DNA from: Drechslerella dactyloides
Lineage: Eukaryota > Ascomycota > Orbiliomycetes > Orbiliales > Orbiliaceae
Direction of reading: 5' to 3'
Length of the DNA: 64,000 bases
NCBI GenBank assembly: GCA_020064725.1
Contig: JAGTWJ010000006.1
Span: forward strand, 1,550,001 to 1,614,000
How positions within the stretch are numbered: position 1 is the stretch's first letter; every line of letters begins with the position of its first letter. A program made the position numbers and the translations under genes. Shown here piece by piece: positions 24,603 to 35,385 of this stretch. Under the pieces are notes generated by a model. The model saw nothing but the letters and a program-made list of their open reading frames with translations. It was not told where the DNA came from and searched no databases.

Positions 24603-25784
24603 TGCGACGAAGGACGATGTTGTCGTGAAGCTGCCATCCCGGCTTGTGGCACCAAGCTAGCTAGTAGCTTACTAGGTTTGGGAACAACACATGCATCCGT
24701 GGTCTCTGCTCTACCGCCCCTCTATCCGCGGAAGGATAGGTCCCTTGCCTGAAGACATTTGCGCATCTTTGGGGGCTGCAATAGCATGGTGAATATTCTT
24801 GAAGTGATCTTCACTAGCGCAGCCATCGTATTTATAAATCTGTAGCTTTACAGGCTTACGCGCATCCACGCTCAATTGCTGAAGTGGCCCGTGAGCAAAC
24901 GCTCAGTTGATAATTATATAAAGCTTCAAGCGAGCGCAATCACCACTCTCCTCAATACGAAAGCTGCTTTTATATTTATTCCCAAATTTGTGTAATGGTG
25001 ACAAGCACCCCCTGCGTGCACAATCTGTGGCCTATTTGCCGGAAACTTGGTGCAGAGAAGGAGATGATACCTGCAGCTGCTGAATACTTATCTCGTTGAC
25101 TTCACTCCCAAGGCTTCCACGCGTATGCATATCTGGAGTGATGCCAAGAAGACATTGCCTTTGGGTTTAACGCCCCTCTAGTATAACCCTGTAAAAATAT
25201 TTTAACAGTTGGTTTTATGTGCGATATCATGATATTATCGGATATAGATCAAAAAAGGTCGCACTTGTACTCAATAGTCTTCCAAGAGCTGGAGGCGGTG
25301 GATGCGGGGTTCCGTCTGCAGGCTGTATGCATAACGCAAACCCTCGCGATGACTTGGCAGCCAGCTTCGTTTCCAGAGCAAATAAGTCAATATTTTGTGA
25401 CCATTCGTGAAGCGCAAACGTGCCCCACCCGCGAATCACCTCTGCCTCCTAAAGCGTGATTGGCGGGCCCCCTGCTCTGTGTAAGCGCCCCTTGTCGTTG
25501 GCAATTGTTGAAGCAAGGCAGTTTTGCCAGGTGCACGGCCGCGCCGCCGCAGAAGCGCACACTTGGAACTGAACGGTGCCGACTACGTATATCATCATTG
25601 AGAAAGGATTTGGACGGGGCTATCGATATTCACATGGATTTGCCGTCCCAGTCGATTACGGCGCGACTATTTGATTCTGCTTTTATTATCTGCTTCACCC
25701 TGGGGTCCTACTCAATTCTTATTTCAGCCTGCAGGGATATATACACTTCTCAATACCTCCGAAGAGCGCGAAGACTGTGGCCCG
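24603..25784. other. Intergenic region upstream of the NLR gene
   Basis: Divergent promoter space between MED21 and the NLR gene. Open frames at 25217-25903 overlap in two frames. One of them (from about 25671) is continuous with the first NLR exon, so further 5' coding exons cannot be ruled out, but no upstream ATG with a good donor was found. Confidence 0.5.
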
Positions 25785-28700
25785 ATGACGACAGACCTCT
25801 GCCAGATTTCCGGGGATATACGAAGCAATGGAGGGGATATATTTGTGGGGAAAACTTCTTTCAACGCCGCCAATATCAATTTTCACAAATCATCTCCCGG
25901 TGAGTATCACTTTGGGAGCGCTACTGAGGCTGGCGTTGGAGCGGAAAATATAGATTGAGGATTGGCTCCAAGGCTGACGCTTTTCCCTAACTACAGATGA
26001 GTTATATCAGTGCCTCCAACATTTACGACAAACAGACCCCTTAACAGATATTGAGAGGATCAGAAGCGAAAGCCATAAGGGAGTGCCATTAACTGGTTCC
26101 TATGAGTGGATTCTACGAAATGCAGCGTTTGAAGATTGGGAAGCCTCTGGATCCGGAATATTTTGGATTCGGGGAGAGCCGGGGAAGGGCAAGACAATGA
26201 TAATGGTTGCCCTGATCGATCAATACTCACGAAAAAAACACAAACGATCCCAGGACGATGCGTTACCTATCTCGCCTACGATCGCGCATTTTATATGCGA
26301 AAGCCAGGACCAGTACCACAATAATGCGATATCGGTGCTCCGTGGGCTACTATTTATGATCCTGGATAGACGCCCAGAACTCCTTCGATACCTCCAAGAT
26401 GCATTCAAGAGAGCGGGCCCCCGTCTTTTCGAAGACGGTTCTGTCGATTTGTTCCAGACGCTAAGGCGAATCTTTCTGGAAATACTAGATGATGACCGTC
26501 TCGGCCAAATGTGCTTCTTCCTGGATGCACTAGACGAATGTGAAACGGGTCTTGACCTCTTGCTCGATCTCATAGTCTCGACGGCGGTAAAATCTAACGT
26601 CCGCTGGGCCGTCACAAGTCGCAAGCAGGAGAATATTCTCCGGAAGTTAAATCCAGAAAGTTTCAAGATCGATCTTGAGGATAACTTCCTCCACGTGCAA
26701 AAGGCAATTGATATATACATCGATAAAAAGATCGAAGCTCTGGATTACGGCCCGAGTACATCGAGCACAGTTTCTGAATATCTGAAGGAGAAGTCGGAGG
26801 GTACCTTCCTTTGGGTCCATCTTGTCTTCAAGATGTTAGTAGATGTTCCAGAGTGGGATGTCTTAACTGAGCTTGAACAAGTTCCGCCAGGCTTAGATGC
26901 ATTTTACGAACGGATGTTTCAACAAGTATCCAGGCGTAAGGATGCCGCCCTCTATTATCAGGTTCTTGGCATTGTTTTACTTACCTATCGACCCCTCCGA
27001 CTTGTCGAAGTGGCTCATGCCCTACGAATACCAGTAAACTTGGCAAAATTTCTACAGGATCAAAAGTCCCCGACAGAATCTCTAGTAAAAATCTTGGAGA
27101 AACTCACGAGTAACTGCGGGTCGTTCCTTTCGGTACGAGAACAAACAGTCTACACAGTGCACAAGTCAGCCCACGACTTCCTTCGCCAATCTAAGAAAGA
27201 AGATCTTTTCACTCCAGGTGAAAGCCAGCTCCATGCATGGATAGGAGAGAGGTGTATAGATCTACTATCAACAAAACTCAAAAGGGACATACTTGATTTG
27301 CGGCAGCCCGGGACCATAGTCGCAAGTCTGGCTTCCGATGAATTACTTAAACCCGAGATTTCGGATATCCAATACGCCGTTTCATTCTGGGCCAACCATA
27401 TAAAGGAATCATACAAGGGAGACAGTGGCAACGGAATGTCTGGAAATGAATCAGAGATAGCTCGGACACTGGGGATTGCCGAGAAGTTCCTCCAGATTCA
27501 CTTTCTACATTGGCTGGAAGCACTGAGTCTGCTCGGTCGACTCTCGGATGCGTTTCAAGAACTTGACAGCTTTGCTAGCTTGCGACATCTGGTATTCATC
27601 GCCCTGCCAATTTGACGTATTTCATTAGTGCTACCATCTTGAGTATTTACTAATGCTGCGACGATCTAGTCCAAGACCCCTGCACCTGTTGAAGAGATGT
27701 TATATTTTCTAGGGCGTTATTCGACAGTCATCGAGAGAGCGCCCTTGCAGCTATATCTAGGGCTACCACTGTACTATTCTCCACAAGATAGTTTGCGGAA
27801 TCAATTAGACAGCAATCTTTGGACCCAAATAAACATTCTATCTGAACCTGGATCTAGCACCTCGCGAGATTGTCTCCAAGTTTGGGAGCAGGGTGGAAAA
27901 ATACTGAGCTTGGCCGTTTCTACGAAACTTGTGGCTTCAGCCGAACCTGGTAAAATAAGGCTCTGGGATATAGGAAGAGGAAATTGTCGATATATTCTTC
28001 CATCATCAGATCTGAGTGCGCGATCAATCGCGGTCCATTTCTCGGTGGATGAAGAGAAAGTATTTGCCGTCGACGGAACCGGTAGTGTCTGTATCTGGAA
28101 TTGTGAATCGGGTTCGTGCGAAACTATCATCCAATATGGACCCGGCTTAGAACTCGAGAAACCAGTCCGCCATATACGCTCGACATTAACATCATCCGGA
28201 CTCTATTCAACGATTCCTATATTGGACACCGAACTCTGTCAGTGGAATGTCGCAATCGCAACCGGTGAAAAGGAGAAAATCCCATTGGATACTAGTTATC
28301 TGCCAGATAACGATCTAGGGGCCTATATAATCCAGGATATAACGCCTTCAGTAGACGGAAAACATTTGCTAGCACTTAGAGCACTAGTCCGACCTGGCAT
28401 CTATAACGTTCCAAAGTTCCAGTTATGGGACACGACTGGTAGGCTCTACAGAACGATGTGGGAACACCAATTGAAATGCAAAGGTGTGGTGAACGCAAAG
28501 TTCGTTTCAACTCCGGCCTCTACACATATCATCCTAACCAGGTTGGATGGGAGTGTTGAGGTATGGGATCTTAGCGGCCACGACGAAGTACTTGTAGGCT
28601 CGGTATCAACATTTTGCTGGATGCGAATACCACGGGTTGAGTTTCTTCCAACGCTGAACATTCTAATCACGACTTACCAAAATACAAAGATTTCGTTTTA

Positions 28701-30432
28701 TAAGCTTGATCCTCCGACCTGCAGCAGCTTTCTCCAGTATTTTCAGCATAGAGGGGTCCCTATTGATGACATGAAAATATCACCCAATCACCAATTTCTC
28801 GCCTCAATGTCAACGGACCTCAGCAAGGGTACAATACAGTTGTGGAATCTGAAAAAGTGCCTAGACGAGTTTGACTGCGCGATGGAGTCTCATGATTCGG
28901 GCAAGGACCAAATAAGATCAGGGCAGCAAGATTCAATTAACTGGGCCCGCCCCCCAGAAGGAGATTTACCAAATAGAGACAGAGCAACGACTCCACCGCG
29001 ATTCGGAGCAAAATACGGAGGCCAGAGAATGAAGATAGACGAGCTACTTTGGTCACCATGCGGCAGGTTTATAGCGTCAATGCGACGCGATGACCCCAAT
29101 AGTCGGGTACAGATCCACTCTACGGATACTGGGAAACTAAAGAGCGCACTTAATTCGGAATGCCTGACAATCGCTTTCTTCAGTCGAGGTGCTGACATGA
29201 CTCCATTACTCGTGACAGCTACAACAGACTTTAAACTTCAGTTCTGGGATCTAGATATTGGATTATGCATCAAGACCTTGGACATCTGCAAATCCAGCCC
29301 TCGTGTAACGACGAAGCTAGCGGCCTCGAATTCGACGTGTCTCGAGCGAGTCACAATCCAGCTGTCTCCGGACTCCAAACTTCTAGCGTGCGGCCTGGAC
29401 CTATGCTCTCGGGAGGACAGTCCGATCCCATGTCTAGCAACGGAGAGGGATTCAAAACTTAGTTTACGGTATAAGAGTGGTAATATATTCGGTATCACCA
29501 ATAATAATCTCCAGCATCCCAAGTTGGCCATCAAAAACACATGGACACATATGATTGAGTTATACCAGGTGTCAACAGGGGTGTCAATCAGCACAGAGAA
29601 ACCTGAGGTGAAAGTCACTAGCGCTGGATATTCAGGACCACCAGCTATAGAACGTTCTATAGCTGGTCGTCCTGAAAATCCAGCGATAATTCAAGAGTTC
29701 GTTCTAGAACGAACTCTTGAATTTGAACGCGCAAATGCTATCAGAATTTCACCTGACAACAATTTCCTCGCTATTACCACCGACTCCAATATTCTCAGGC
29801 TGATCTCAAACAGCGATTCTGCGACATGGATCCAACCAGCTATTGGATTCTGTAGAGTTTTAAATGCGTTTGAGTTCTCTCCTGATAACACTAAATTAGC
29901 TATAATCTATCAACGCAAAGAACTTCTCGTTGGACCCATGGTATCAATTGTGGCGACTGCTTCCGGAGCGATTTTGCAACAGCTGCTTCTACAAGGCCAT
30001 ATTAATCTCTTTTGTAGTCGACCAAGAGCAAAGCCATCGGATCTTTTGTCGTTCGTCACCACCAATGGCACGACATATCTTCGTACCGACAGGGTATTGT
30101 TCTCGATAGACGGTGATCCAAAGTCCACGTCCCAGCCCTATACGGGCATCACCAATATACCCTCAAGACCACTTAAACTGGACGTTCAGAAAGTATACAT
30201 AAAACAATGTATCTTACCCGATGTCCTCGGGCTTTCTGTCGAATGCGATTGGGTACTTTTTAATCAGGAAAGGCTTATGTGGATCCCTCATGATTTCCGT
30301 CCGCACTCATCTCAGAGTTGCTGGCTAATTCGCCGGGACAAAATCGTCATCGAGTCGGAACCTGGAAGAATTGTTATTTTCAAGTTCGATTTGGAGCACT
30401 TGAAGAGCCTATTCGGTTCCGGTCGGCGATAA
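25785..30432 (+). CDS. NACHT-WD40 NLR-type protein with short N-terminal motif
   Basis: Exons 25785-25899, 25997-27591 and 27670-30432 give 1,490 residues. Both junctions restore conserved blocks: the first gives DELYQCLQHLRQTDPLTDIERIR ahead of the NACHT domain, the second (78-nt intron containing TACTAAT) bridges the helical region to the WD part. The NACHT P-loop is GEPGKGKT (98-105) and Walker B is FFLDALDE (about 212-219). Residues from about 600 hold degenerate WD units such as GKIRLWDIG, GSVCIWNCE, GSVEVWDLS, GTIQLWNLK and FKLQFWDLD. Fungal NACHT-WD proteins act as NLR-like receptors in incompatibility and probably in defence. No HET, Goodbye, SesA or HeLo domain precedes the NACHT. 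The short N-terminus (DIRSNGGDIFVGKTSFNAAN, about 11-30) resembles a HET-s-related amyloid motif. The start is the first ATG in the exon frame; upstream coding is possible. The DNA is AT-richer than in the neighbours. Confidence 0.85.
29623..29684. repeat. Spacerless inverted repeat inside the NLR coding sequence
   Basis: Two 31-nt arms meet without a spacer at 29653/29654. They match at 29 of 31 positions (mismatches in the middle and near the outer end). The whole repeat is translated in frame within the WD region of the NLR. It would form a long hairpin as single-stranded DNA or as mRNA. Confidence 0.95.
29688..29723. repeat. Perfect 36-bp palindrome inside the NLR coding sequence
   Basis: The 36 bases are identical to their reverse complement, with the centre at TCTAGA (29703-29708). 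It lies three bases after the previous inverted repeat and is also translated in frame. Two adjacent palindromes of this size in a coding region are not expected from composition alone. Confidence 0.95.
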
Positions 30433-31402
30433 TATGTAAGGGCTGAGACATTCCCGTCTGGGTACATGTACAGACATAATGCTGACTTTCGTGTTTTCAA
30501 TTACACTAGGAAGGCAAGCAAGGGTTTGGTTTACGAGACTCTTTTATCATGAATCAGTTGATTGCTGGGTAACAGGAAGAGACTAAGAGACCAGGAAACT
30601 CCGATAGATTCTTCTAGATCGGAGCCACGCATCTATCACATTAAGGCTCGTCTGGTATATCTGTAGTTCGGGCGTTGTACGCCTCGAAATGCCTCTGTAA
30701 GATCCGGGGTGATCTTATGCGAGACCCTTGTTATATATATAAGAATAAATATATTTTTGTCAGCTAGCATGAGGTATACTATACGCTTTCAAACTCCAGG
30801 TGCTGGAGCGGCCCACACGTGAACTGTGGCACATGAAGCTCGGCAATGTTCATTGGGCATGAGAGACTCGCGTGATTGCAACAGTCGATTGCGCCGAGCT
30901 ACGTCCAAACATCATGATCAGGCCAAGTAGCTCGAATGTTGGAAGGTTGGCCGGGGTGTGCGGGTGCACTGCGTCTGTCAACGGAGGCCGATGTTGATGT
31001 CTCGAATGGGTTCGGGCTTGGGAGAGCAACCCAGGTCGATATTTTCATTTATCAAACAGACTAGTTCTCTTGATTGATACCACGGTTAATCTTCAAGCTA
31101 GGCTTACACGTTTTGTCGACCTGCATACACTACTATTGGCGGGAACTACTGTATTTGAAGCATTGATATGTGATCCCGAGAAGAGGATAAGTTAAATGTG
31201 TTCCTATCCTACTTCAAGGAGCAAGAAAGAGATGATAGACATCGAGGTCTCCGGCAAGCTAACTGACCAAGCGCTTAGGTAGAACGAACGCTTCTTCACA
31301 CCATCACTCCCCACAACACACCGGTTTCCAACATTTCAGAGCAGTGTCCCTCTCCCCCCAAACAGAGAGCCAGTCTCACCGAAATTCGCCGGGGTAAGGT
31401 GT
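30433..31402. other. Intergenic region between convergent NLR and NTF2 genes
   Basis: No gene seen. AT-rich DNA at 30731-30760 (AATAAATATATTTTTG) is a plausible polyadenylation region for the NLR transcript. Confidence 0.55.
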
Positions 31403-32216
31403 CTACGGATTCGATGGTGTTGGTGGTGGGTAGATCAGCTTGAAGATATCGTGCGCGATGTAATAGCTTCCTCCATCAGGCATCAAGAGGAACGATTCAG
31501 CGAATATCTGCGCTTGCGGCGTATCGTCGATCTGGATGTATCCAGTGACCAGGACTTGAATGGAGCCATTTGGGCCAGGCTGCGCGTCGGTGGTAACGAT
31601 TTCGTATCGCAAGCTCGTGAAAGGGAGCCCCTATACGCGCAAGGAATAATTAGAACCACTTGTTTGCTTCGAGATCAAGCTGCGTACGCTGTTTCTCAAA
31701 TTCGCCATAACGAGGACCGGAGTGTCGCATTTCCAATACAGAAGAACACGTAGAAGGGGGGTTCTACGTACAACTAGTTTCTCGACGATTGCTTCGCCGC
31801 CTTGGGTATGGCTGCTCTCGAAGGTGAGAAGGGAAGTGGGACGCTACCAGATTGAAAGGGCGTTAGCTCTCCGATCACAAAATTTAGATGCAGAATTTCC
31901 CATACATAGAGAGGAGCTAGCTGTGCCCGGTTTGTTTGGAAGGTTTGGTAGTAGAATTTCGTGAATTGTGCTGCTCGTCAAACAACGCCACCGAGCAAGC
32001 AGTGGGTTATCAAATGTTAGAATTGCCACTCGAATTCATCCACAGATTCTGAACTTCGAAAAGGGAGCTGCCGTACAGGCGACGTTCTCGTAATCAGCTG
32101 CAAAGGTAGAAGTATACGTTAGCGTTCGTGTCACTGTTTTCATGTCACTATGTCCGACGCGGGGAATGGCGAGTGCAAGAGGATCCAGTTGGGGAAGCAG
32201 GAAGAAACGCACTCAT
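31403..32216 (-). CDS. ntf2: Nuclear transport factor 2
   Basis: Five coding exons in transcript order (32216-32213, 32097-32077, 31970-31906, 31843-31772, 31630-31403) encode 129 residues. The product starts MTDYENVASQFTKFYYQTF and contains LLTFESSHTQGGEAIVEKL and LPFTSLRYEIVTTDAQPG, followed by the NTF2 cone strands to the end (ESFLLMPDGGSYYIAHDIFKLIY). NTF2 is a small dimer that carries Ran-GDP into the nucleus through FG nucleoporins; length (about 125 residues) and order agree. The first coding exon is only ATGA, the second 21 nt, with donors GTGCGT and GTACGG. The ATG choice is supported because it gives the usual M-(T/A)-D start and every later junction keeps frame. The strongly exonised structure with micro-exons is the oddity. 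The C-terminal PPPTPSNP tail goes slightly past the fold. Confidence 0.88.
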
Positions 32217-34641
32217 GTTGACGGACGGAGGGGAGGAACTGCTCAAAGCGAGATTGAAGGGTGTCTTTCAAGCGTGAGCAACCAGTTCTAGACGGCGTGA
32301 GGAGTCTATAGGTTCGATTTCGCGGAGCCGATTGTACGCAGCGTGTCTCGAAAGGAGGAGGCGACGAGATTCGATTGTGGGAGGGGTTGACGTTAAAACG
32401 GTGAGCCAAGGGTGGGGCTTGTGTTGCGTGATGCCCTGCTGTTCAGCCACAGTTTGTTGCGCCACAGTTCACGGGTCGCGTGTGGCTCTGGAGAATGGCT
32501 TGGCGGTGTATTTTTTTCCCTGGGGTGCTTAAATGGGCGCGTTTCGGTTCACTTTCTCTGCATCACTTCTTCTTCCACCTCTTACATCTTTTTTTGTCGC
32601 GAGTGATATTTTGCTCACCGGCAGCGTGATGGCTTGATTACAATCGATCCGCATGAGCTTGCGTAGCTCTATGCATTAGGTATGTTCCTTATCCCGGTTT
32701 TCTCTTCATGCGCCTGCATGCGTCCTGCCGTTCGCCAGATGATGGGCATCATATCGTCTTCCATTGAACGGCGGATGGACTTTAGTCATTGCCATTAGAT
32801 CACGACTAACTCGGTCTTCATAAAGATATAAATTCGTGCCATGGCGTTCTGCACGCGCCACCTCGGAATTTGGTCTGTGCATTGCACTTGGCTAGTGTGG
32901 GCATTGAGGTATCGATTGTCTCAATAAGTTTGGGCTACATCGCCAGTGGATTTTGGTGCACGCTTCACCGTAAACCAATTTTCCTGGCCTGTCAAGACCA
33001 ATGGTAAGCGGGAGCTTTATACTGTCTATTTTCATGCCTTTCCGTCCACACGCAAGAACATGATGACACCATATAATATATTGAATACTTACCTACATTG
33101 TCTGCAACTTCATTGCTGAGACAAACACACTTCTGACAGTCTGATTCTTGCATCCATATTCCCTCTCTTCATTGCCCATATAGTAGCTTATAGCGGGAAC
33201 TGGGCTAACGTAGAGCAGACATTATAGACATTAGGACTATATTTCATCGACCTTGACCGCATTTCTGTGTGGTAGCAAGTGTAAGTGTTTATATTTCCTT
33301 TCCATCCCATCGCCTATCCTACGCTCTAAATGATGATAAAGTGCTCTAAAGCACGATCTATATAAACCCAGCTCGTTGAGGACCCTTGTCAAAGACTTGT
33401 GGCCGAGGAGATGAACTCAAGAGTCTGAATCGCGTCAAACTGGCACAATTTTCAATATTTTCTCGTCGTCTTCGAGTGATAGAAACTAATTGTCGCTCAG
33501 AGTCCTGTAGGATCGAACATGCGAATCGCCCTATAGGGCGCCGTGCGACGTATTATGCGTGGACTGTGCATTTGCGCACAATGCTGACGACGCGGCTGCA
33601 AGTGCAGCCGTCCACAATAGCGTATATCGAATGTGTGAGGCGGAGCAGGTAATCAGAATTTTATCAGTTTCCGAGTTTGTGTAGCAGCCGGAGTATGTAT
33701 TATCTCATGTTCATCTCGGTACGCAATACGATGCGATACTCTTTTATATGCTCAAGAAATATCCGTGATATAAGACGAACGCCACGCAGCTGCAGCCTTG
33801 GCGGCTCTTTTCCAATTGCAATAGGCATTCAGCCTGCAACATGGAATGTTAGATACATGTAATGTACCCTCGTAAACGAGAATGAACCCATCTCTTTTCT
33901 GTAGGCATGAACACCACGCAACAAGCACAGGCAAACGAGCGGACGATGCGCCAGCAGCTCCTTCCTCGGATCGTTCGAGGGCGGGCCTGGGGTAAATTGG
34001 CAAACGACCTTGCAGGCGTCCGGCTTCCGTCTTGGCCGGGCATGCGTACCTCCCAGCATACGTGCGTAACACTCGTCGTCATGCCAGTTCGAGCCAAGTC
34101 AAGGCCGCTGCTGGGCGGAGGGTAGCGTCTCAGGCGGATGACGGCCAACCGGCTTAGCTTCGCGAGGGCCTGCATTGCTTCGATGCTTCGGGCGCCGGGT
34201 CAGCAGCGGCGGGCCTGCCTCCATACCCAGCTAAAGTTACCATCCCCATTCGTCAGCTTGGAACTGTCTTAGCCTGGAGAGGTGAGGGCGCTGCCCTGCG
34301 ACGTAGTGAGCAAGTCAGAAGTCGGCATTCTCGGAGGGAGTGACCTGGTGCTATATTTGACTCGACCCTTTTTCGGCGGCGGATCAACAACAGGCGAAGG
34401 GACGGAATTTTTGTTTGATCTCGGAGCTTAGCTTATTCGTGTCCTCATCACATCGACTCTCTCCATCCCATCCACCAACATTGTCTCCCTCCCGTCCCGA
34501 CTGAGAACGTCACCGCCGCCACCGCTTCCTCTCCATCGACGCGACAGAAGACCGACTGCCCGACCTCTCCCGAGCTTCGCGACCGACCGCAACTCATACT
34601 TAGCCGCTACTTGATTCCGGGACGCCGAAACAGCCGACAAG
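32217..34641. other. Divergent promoter region between NTF2 and TVP18
   Basis: No supportable gene in 2.4 kb. The last 200 bases before 34642 are pyrimidine-rich and look like the TVP18 leader. A perfect 8-bp stem with a 2-base loop (CGGCTGCA AG TGCAGCCG) lies near 33593-33610. Confidence 0.55.
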
Positions 34642-35385
34642 ATGACTATCATGGAAGAGCTCAAACAGCGCAACTTCAGTACGTACCTTGCACCTAGGTG
34701 TGCGGCTGCGGTTCAGCATCCCCACGAGCGAGCCGGGGCACCGACACATCCTCTCGTGAAGGCGACGATGATGGCTAATTTGTGATGCTTTGTTCTAGGC
34801 ATATACGGCCAATGGTACGCTTCGCTTCTCGCACCATTCAGCTGAAGCCCGCGATCTCGGTTATGCTGACAGAGTCTGCTTCGCGCGATTTAGGATTGGA
34901 ATCCTGTCTATTCTGCTGTGTATAGCACTTGGGATTGCCAATATCTTCCACTTTGATATCATCATCATCTGGTCCGTGATTTGCTTGTATGTGGCACCCC
35001 TCTCTCTCTCCCGCCCGTCCCGGAAGTCACGGCGACAACGGCTGACGACGACGACGCGAACTCTAACCCGATTTTTGCATACAGAGTCACGGGTCTATTC
35101 CTCATATTCCTGGAAGTACCGTTGCTACTCCGAATATGCCCCACGTCGAAGGGCTTCGACACCTTTGTCCGCCGCTTCAGCTCCAACTACATGCGCGCGG
35201 CAGTTTACCTTGTCCTCTCCATCATTCAGTGGACCAGCCTCATCCGCTACGCGACCAGCCTGATCGCTGTTGCGGTCCTCTTGCTGCTCGCAGCCGCTTG
35301 CTATGGCCTTGCGGGGGTGACGAACCAGGAGTTCATGAACAGCAAGACGCTGGGTGGTGGTGGCATCGCCCAGATGATTGTGTAA
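34642..35385 (+). CDS. tvp18: Golgi membrane protein Tvp18
   Basis: Exons 34642-34678, 34799-34814, 34894-34986 and 35085-35385 encode 148 residues, the usual Tvp18 length. Splicing gives MTIMEELKQRNFSIYGQWIG followed by ILSILLCIALGIANIF. Four hydrophobic segments are visible: about 20-38, 42-64, 82-102 and 107-127. The conserved SSNYMRAAVYLVLSIIQW block precedes the third. Tvp18 belongs to the Tlg2-vesicle proteins of late Golgi compartments; its role in traffic is known only loosely. The second exon is 16 nt, a micro-exon whose presence is needed to make SIYGQW. A pyrimidine-rich leader precedes the ATG. Confidence 0.92.

Noticed and set aside
25460..25903. 147-codon frame as an extra N-terminal exon of the NLR
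   Set aside because: It is in a different frame from the first NLR exon and no donor links them; kept only as a caution about the start.
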